64,000 bases of DNA from Actinostola sp. cb2023 (lineage: Eukaryota; Cnidaria; Anthozoa; Actiniaria; Actinostolidae). The stretch's first letter is position 1. Every line of letters begins with the position of its first letter. The notes under the pieces are model-generated. The model was not told the origin of the DNA. It did not search any database and saw nothing but the letters and a program-made list of their open reading frames with translations. Shown one piece after another: positions 57,101 through 64,000 of the stretch. Location: contig JAUJYZ010000104.1 in NCBI GenBank assembly GCA_033675265.1, forward strand, positions 224,859 to 288,858. The letters run 5' to 3'. A program made the position numbers and the translations under genes.

Positions 57101-60100
57101 TTAATGAAAGTTGGAAACAACATTGGAACAGGGGGAGGGGGGTGGGGAGGGGGATAAGGTGCTCATATTAAAACATATTGCGCAATAACTAGTGTCCCAA
57201 TTAATTTTGTCCAGGATTGTCTGAAAATTACATTTTATACAAAATGCAGTTTTTGGCATTTGCGCAGCGCCAGAATAGTCCAGAAATGCATTTCTTTTCA
57301 ACTCTATGATTGCGGCGAATCCAATCACGTAAAAATTTTGGGAATACATTCAGAAAAAAATAAATCATCGTCAGTAGACTTCCGTCGTTCGCTCTTTCTC
57401 GAAACTTCGGCGCTCGGCTCATTCTCGCGACTTCGTTGCTCGGCTCATTCTCGCGACTTCGTCGCTCGTTCTTTTTCGCGACTTCGTCACTAGCTATCAG
57501 AATAAAAAAGTGTGGTTGACTTGTGACAAGTGTACACTCTCGGCCATTTCTAAATTCTTATTAAACGCGTGCTCATGCATGTTAAGCTGAATGATAGCCA
57601 ATGTGTCCTTTGACCCGTCATTCGGCTCTGTGCATCAGGCATTCAGTCACCGACATCAATTTACTATATTCATGGCTTCTATCTCCATTGTATTCCATTG
57701 CGAGAGTGTTACGCCCCCAGAGAAATCTAACAATTGCAATACTGGCATGTAATATATGTGATATTTATATCATAATTGTTATATTACGCGCGCTGGTCGA
57801 GGGTTCTATGTTATTCGAGTACAGGCACACAAATGACGTCACAAAATCAATCGAGTTACGAAGCCAACGGTAAACAGATGATTAGTCCCTCGTTACGAGA
57901 TGAAATAAGCTACCATACAACGTATTATTCTTCCCAGATTAATTGTCAACACTAAGTACTCAGCCTAAGAGAGGACAGAGTCATGATAGAAGCAAAACTG
58001 AGAAATCCCAACGGTTAACACTGCAAAACCCCATTTTGGAATAATTAAGAGTTAATGATCTATTTCCTTTATAAACTGACTATCGACATGTTAACCGTTG
58101 TATTTTATTCATTTGTTAGCATTAGTATCTGTTTATCGGTTAGGAAGAAAGATATATTGCATTGGCCTAGATTACGCAGTAATGCACACAGTACTCTAAG
58201 AATATAGCGTTGTGAGCTTACATTTTAGCGGTGTGTTTACCGTTTAGTGTTGCGTTTACCGTGTGAATGACATCTCGCATTGTAAACCGGAAGTAAAAAA
58301 ATATATATACCACAGAAGAGATAAATTGGATACGGAAATGAATATGTCGTAGTCGAGACGATTCTTCGGGGTTATGAGTGCACAAACACTCATTTTAGAT
58401 GTGGTGCGCTTTTCAGACAATCCTGGCCAAAATGATTGGGACACCTGGCTTAATATCGATCTCAACATGAAAATATCCATATAACTTGACCCCCCCTCCC
58501 CCATAACAATGTTGATGATTGTCTACGTCGACCCCCATCGTTAATGAAAGTTGGAAACAACATTGGGGGGGGGGGGGGGTGGGGAGGGGGATAAGGTGCT
58601 CATATTAAAACATATTGCGCAATAACTAGTGTCCCAATTAATTTTGTCCAGGATTGTCTGAAAATTACATTTTATACAAAATGCAGTTTTTGGCATTTGC
58701 GCAGCGCCAGAATAGTCCAGAAATGCATTTCTTTTCAACTCTATGATTGCGGCGAATCCAATCACGTAAAAATTTTGGGAATACATTCAGAAAAAAAAAT
58801 AAATCATCGTCAGTAGACTTCCGTCGTTCGCTCTTTCTCGAAACTTCGGCGCTCGGCTCATTCTCGCGACTTCGTTGCTCGGCTCATTCTCGCGACTTCG
58901 TCGCTCGTTCTTTTTCGCGACTTCGTCACTAGCTATCAGAATAAAAAGTGTGGTTGACTTGTGACAAGTGTACACTCTCGGCCATTTCTAAATTCTTATT
59001 AACGCGTGCTCATGCATGTTAAGCTGAATGATAGCCAATGTGTCCTTTGACCCGTCATTCGGCTCTGTGCATCAGGCATTCAGTCACCGACATCAATTTA
59101 CTATATTCATGGCTTCTATCTCCATTGTATTCCATTGCGAGAGTGTTACGCCCCCAGAGAAATCTAACAATTGCAATACTGGCATGTAATATATGTGATA
59201 TTTATATCATAATTGTTATATTACGCGCGCTGGTCGAGGGTTCTATGTTATTCGAGTACAGGCACACAAATGACGTCACAAAATCAATCGAGTTACGAAG
59301 CCAACGGTAAACAGATGATTAGTCCCTCGTTACGAGATGAAATAAGCTACCATACAACGTATTATTCTTCCCAGATTAATTGTCAACACTAAGTACTCAG
59401 CCTAAGAGAGGACAGAGTCATGATAGAAGCAAAACTGAGAAATCCCAACGGTTAACACTGCAAAACCCCATTTTGGAATAATTAAGAGTTAATGATCTAT
59501 TTCCTTTATAAACTGACTATCGACATGTTAACCGTTGTATTTTATTCATTTGTTAGCATTAGTATCTGTTTATCGGTTAGGAAGAAAGATATATTGCATT
59601 GGCCTAGATTACGCAGTAATGCACACAGTACTCTAAGAATATAGCGTTGTGAGCTTACATTTTTTAGCGGTGTGTTTACCGTTTAGTGTTGCGTTTACCG
59701 TGTGAATGACATCTCGCATTGTAAACCGGAAGTAAAAAAATATATATACCACAGAAGAGATAAATTGGATACGGAAATGAATATGTCGTAGTCGAGACGA
59801 TTCTTCGGGGTTATGAGTGCACAAACACTCATTTTAGATGTGGTGCGCTTTTCAGACAATCCTGGCCAAAATGATTGGGACACCTGGCTTAATATCGATC
59901 TCAACATGAAAATATCCATATAACTTGACCCCCCCTCCCCCATAACAATGTTGATGATTGTCTACGTCGACCCCCATCGTTAATGAAAGTTGGAAACAAC
60001 ATTGGAACAGGGGGGGGGGGGGTGGGGAGGGGGATAAGGTGCTCATATTAAAACATATTGCGCAATAACTAGTGTCCCAATTAATTTTGTCCAGGATTGT

Positions 60101-63100
60101 CTGAAAATTACATTTTATACAAAATGCAGTTTTTGGCATTTGCGCAGCGCCAGAATAGTCCAGAAATGCATTTCTTTTCAACTCTATGATTGCGGCGAAT
60201 CCAATCACGTAAAAATTTTGGGAATACATTCAGAAAAAAATAAATCATCGTCAGTAGACTTCCGTCGTTCGCTCTTTCTCGAAACTTCGGCGCTCGGCTC
60301 ATTCTCGCGACTTCGTTGCTCGGCTCATTCTCGCGACTTCGTCGCTCGTTCTTTTTCGCGACTTCGTCACTAGCTATCAGAATAAAAAGTGTGGTTGACT
60401 TGTGACAAGTGTACACTCTCGGCCATTTCTAAATTCTTATTAACGCGTGCTCATGCATGTTAAGCTGAATGATAGCCAATGTGTCCTTTGACCCGTCATT
60501 CGGCTCTGTGCATCAGGCATTCAGTCACCGACATCAATTTACTATATTCATGGCTTCTATCTCCATTGTATTCCATTGCGAGAGTGTTACGCCCCCAGAG
60601 AAATCTAACAATTGCAATACTGGCATGTAATATATGTGATATTTATATCATAATTGTTATATTACGCGCGCTGGTCGAGGGTTCTATGTTATTCGAGTAC
60701 AGGCACACAAATGACGTCACAAAATCAATCGAGTTACGAAGCCAACGGTAAACAGATGATTTAGTCCCTCGTTACGAGATGAAATAAGCTACCATACAAC
60801 GTATTATTCTTCCCAGATTAATTGTCAACACTAAGTACTCAGCCTAAGAGAGGACAGAGTCATGATAGAAGCAAAACTGAGAAATCCCAACGGTTAACAC
60901 TGCAAAACCCCATTTTGGAATAATTAAGAGTTAATGATCTATTTCCTTTATAAACTGACTATCGACATGTTAACCGTTGTATTTTATTCATTTGTTAGCA
61001 TTAGTATCTGTTTATCGGTTAGGAAGAAAGATATATTGCATTGGCCTAGATTACGCAGTAATGCACACAGTACTCTAAGAATATAGCGTTGTGAGCTTAC
61101 ATTTTAGCGGTGTGTTTACCGTTTAGTGTTGCGTTTACCGTGTGAATGACATCTCGCATTGTAAACCGGAAGTAAAAAATATATATACCACAGAAGAGAT
61201 AAATTGGATACGGAAATGAATATGTCGTAGTCGAGACGATTCTTCGGGGTTATGAGTGCACAAACACTCATTTTAGATGTGGTGCGCTTTTCAGACAATC
61301 CTGGCCAAAATGATTGGGACACCTGGCTTAATATCGATCTCAACATGAAAATATCCATATAACTTGACCCCCCCTCCCCCATAACAATGTTGATGATTGT
61401 CTACGTCGACCCCCATCGTTAATGAAAGTTGGAAACAACATTGGAACAGGGGGAGGGGGGTGGGGAGGGGGATAAGGTGCTCATATTAAAACATATTGCG
61501 CAATAACTAGTGTCCCAATTAATTTTGTCCAGGATTGTCTGAAAATTACATTTTATACAAAATGCAGTTTTTGGCATTTGCGCAGCGCCAGAATAGTCCA
61601 GAAATGCATTTCTTTTCAACTCTATGATTGCGGCGAATCCAATCACGTAAAAATTTTGGGAATACATTCAGAAAAAAATAAATCATCGTCAGTAGACTTC
61701 CGTCGTTCGCTCTTTCTCGAAACTTCGGCGCTCGGCTCATTCTCGCGACTTCGTTGCGGCTCATTCTCGCGACTTCGTCGCTCGTTCTTTTTCGCGACTT
61801 CGTCACTAGCTATCAGAATAAAAAGTGTGGTTGACTTGTGACAAGTGTACACTCTCGGCCATTTCTAAATTCTTATTAACGCGTGCTCATGCATGTTAAG
61901 CTGAATGATAGCCAATGTGTCCTTTGACCCGTCATTCGGCTCTGTGCATCAGGCATTCAGTCACCGACATCAATTTACTATATTCATGGCTTCTATCTCC
62001 ATTGTATTCCATTGCGAGAGTGTTACGCCCCCAGAGAAATCTAACAATTGCAATACTGGCATGTAATATATGTGATATTTATATCATAATTGTTATATTA
62101 CGCGCGCTGGTCGAGGGTTCTATGTTATTCGAGTACAGGCACACAAATGACGTCACAAAATCAATCGAGTTACGAAGCCAACGGTAAACAGATGATTAGT
62201 CCCTCGTTACGAGATGAAATAAGCTACCATACAACGTATTATTCTTCCCAGATTAATTGTCAACACTAAGTACTCAGCCTAAGAGAGGACAGAGTCATGA
62301 TAGAAGCAAAACTGAGAAATCCCAACGGTTAACACTGCAAAACCCCATTTTGGAATAATTAAGAGTTAATGATCTATTTCCTTTATAAACTGACTATCGA
62401 CATGTTAACCGTTGTATTTTATTCATTTGTTAGCATTAGTATCTGTTTATCGGTTAGGAAGAAAGATATATTGCATTGGCCTAGATTACGCAGTAATGCA
62501 CACAGTACTCTAAGAATATAGCGTTGTGAGCTTACATTTTAGCGGTGTGTTTACCGTTTAGTGTTGCGTTTACCGTGTGAATGACATCTCGCATTGTAAA
62601 CCGGAAGTAAAAAATATATATACCACAGAAGAGATAAATTGGATACGGAAATGAATATGTCGTAGTCGAGACGATTCTTCGGGGTTATGAGTGCACAAAC
62701 ACTCATTTTAGATGTGGTGCGCTTTTCAGACAATCCTGGCCAAAATGATTGGGACACCTGGCTTAATATCGATCTCAACATGAAAATATCCATATAACTT
62801 GACCCCCCCTCCCCCATAACAATGTTGATGATTGTCTACGTCGACCCCCATCGTTAATGAAAGTTGGAAACAACATTGGAACAGGGGGGGGGGGGGGGGG
62901 GAGGGGGATAAGGTGCTCATATTAAAACATATTGCGCAATAACTAGTGTCCCAATTAATTTTGTCCAGGATTGTCTGAAAATTACATTTTATACAAAATG
63001 CAGTTTTTGGCATTTGCGCAGCGCCAGAATAGTCCAGAAATGCATTTCTTTTCAACTCTATGATTGCGGCGAATCCAATCACGTAAAAATTTTGGGAATA

Positions 63101-64000
63101 CATTCAGAAAAAAATAAATCATCGTCAGTAGACTTCCGTCGTTCGCTCTTTCTCGAAACTTCGGCGCTCGGCTCATTCTCGCGACTTCGTTGCTCGGCTC
63201 ATTCTCGCGACTTCGTCGCTCGTTCTTTTTCGCGACTTCGTCACTAGCTATCAGAATAAAAAGTGTGGTTGACTTGTGACAAGTGTACACTCTCGGCCAT
63301 TTCTAAATTCTTATTAACGCGTGCTCATGCATGTTAAGCTGAATGATAGCCAATGTGTCCTTTGACCCGTCATTCGGCTCTGTGCATCAGGCATTCAGTC
63401 ACCGACATCAATTTACTATATTCATGGCTTCTATCTCCATTGTATTCCATTGCGAGAGTGTTACGCCCCCAGAGAAATCTAACAATTGCAATACTGGCAT
63501 GTAATATATGTGATATTTATATCATAATTGTTATATTACGCGCGCTGGTCGAGGGTTCTATGTTATTCGAGTACAGGCACACAAATGACGTCACAAAATC
63601 AATCGAGTTACGAAGCCAACGGTAAACAGATGATTAGTCCCTCGTTACGAGATGAAATAAGCTACCATACAACGTATTATTCTTCCCAGATTAATTGTCA
63701 ACACTAAGTACTCAGCCTAAGAGAGGACAGAGTCATGATAGAAGCAAAACTGAGAAATCCCAACGGTTAACACTGCAAAACCCCATTTTGGAATAATTAA
63801 GAGTTAATGATCTATTTCCTTTATAAACTGACTATCGACATGTTAACCGTTGTATTTTATTCATTTGTTAGCATTAGTATCTGTTTATCGGTTAGGAAGA
63901 AAGATATATTGCATTGGCCTAGATTACGCAGTAATGCACACAGTACTCTAAGAATATAGCGTTGTGAGCTTACATTTTAGCGGTGTGTTTACCGTTTAGT

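Larger units (their letters stand above)
51287..64000. repeat. satellite-like head-to-tail array of a ~1.44-kb monomer
   Basis: CATAACAATGTTGATGATTG occurs at 51304, 52741, 54181, 55619, 57062, 58502, 59941, 61380 and 62815. Spacings are 1435-1443 bp, so eight complete monomers and a truncated ninth reach the window end. Copies differ mainly in G/C homopolymer length and a few indels (for example AATTGGTCAAC at ~55060, a rearranged GTATATGATATGTG at ~56308, a 2-bp loss at ~54066 and TTGCGGCTC at ~61755). Each monomer holds a segment with 35-36-bp inverted ends and a foldback spacer. Its recurring 77-, 90- and 102-codon ORFs look like by-products of copying, with no recognisable domain. Array start coincides with the C-run of the spacer. 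No rRNA, snRNA, histone or tRNA sequence was recognised. Confidence 0.95.

Noticed and set aside
51502..63625. 77-, 90- and 102-codon ORFs repeated in every satellite monomer as a gene family
   Set aside because: They are open only because the monomer is copied. They overlap on both strands, have no domain, and the Arg/Ser-rich one follows short subrepeats.
51287..64000. 5S rRNA, snRNA or histone tandem cluster
   Set aside because: I looked for 5S and snRNA landmark sequences, tRNA B boxes and histone motifs and found none in the monomer.

Overview
The window is nuclear DNA of a non-bilaterian or other marine invertebrate animal. A demosponge is my best guess and a cnidarian the main alternative. 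The signs are short spliced genes with GT-AG introns, a THAP domain, a chromodomain, P2X7-tail-like zinc modules, a RecQ-type helicase, Merlin, Kolobok and tyrosine-recombinase elements, dense small inverted-repeat elements, and many copies of the palindrome TACATGTA. Nothing is bacterial: there are no operons and no ribosome binding sites. No rRNA, tRNA or CRISPR feature was found.

Layout. 0-1.1 kb: C-terminal remnant of a transposon-type ORF. 1.1-7.6 kb: a full-length Kolobok-like transposon with ~205-bp inverted ends and TTAA duplications. It carries a spliced THAP-transposase on + and a P2X7-tail-like gene on -, each starting just inside one end. 7.6-14 kb: a ten-exon minus-strand gene whose last exon is a 24-bp minisatellite encoding ~21 octapeptides; its introns hold tandem repeats and two clean MITEs. 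15-16.3 kb: a Merlin (IS1016-type) transposase. 17-19.8 kb: a decayed multi-exon transposase-like gene. 20.6-21.3 kb: a LINE ORF1-like zinc-knuckle ORF. 22-29.7 kb: gene-poor, with MITEs, fragments and local duplications.

29.8-40.4 kb: the most interesting unit, an apparent 10.6-kb DNA transposon (13-bp ends TGGGCAATTCCAC, flanking TATA) with four gene modules: a chromodomain protein (+), a large transposase-like protein (-), a Ulp1-type cysteine protease (-) and a DDE-like protein (-). Eight copies of a 14-bp motif, GTAACGTCCGTGAC, lie near both ends and in the middle. The Ulp1 gene is split by a 2-kb element with long inverted ends and a 7-bp duplication.

40.4-51.2 kb: LINE scraps, a broken tyrosine recombinase, an extremely G-rich block, a RecQ helicase pseudogene with two insertions, an intact three-exon P2X7-tail-like gene, and a four-exon zinc-knuckle gene on -. 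51.29 kb to the window end: a head-to-tail array of a ~1.44-kb monomer (eight full copies plus a partial one), nearly identical between copies. Each monomer consists of a 1.25-kb segment with 35-36-bp inverted ends plus a C-run/G-run foldback spacer.

How parts work together: most coding capacity belongs to mobile elements at different stages of decay. Probable host-type genes are the octapeptide-repeat gene (8.4-14 kb), the P2X7-like gene (48.6-50.1 kb) and the zinc-knuckle gene (50.3-51.2 kb), whose promoter lies between its start codon and the satellite edge. Exon structures were assigned by eye from splice signals and reading-frame continuity.
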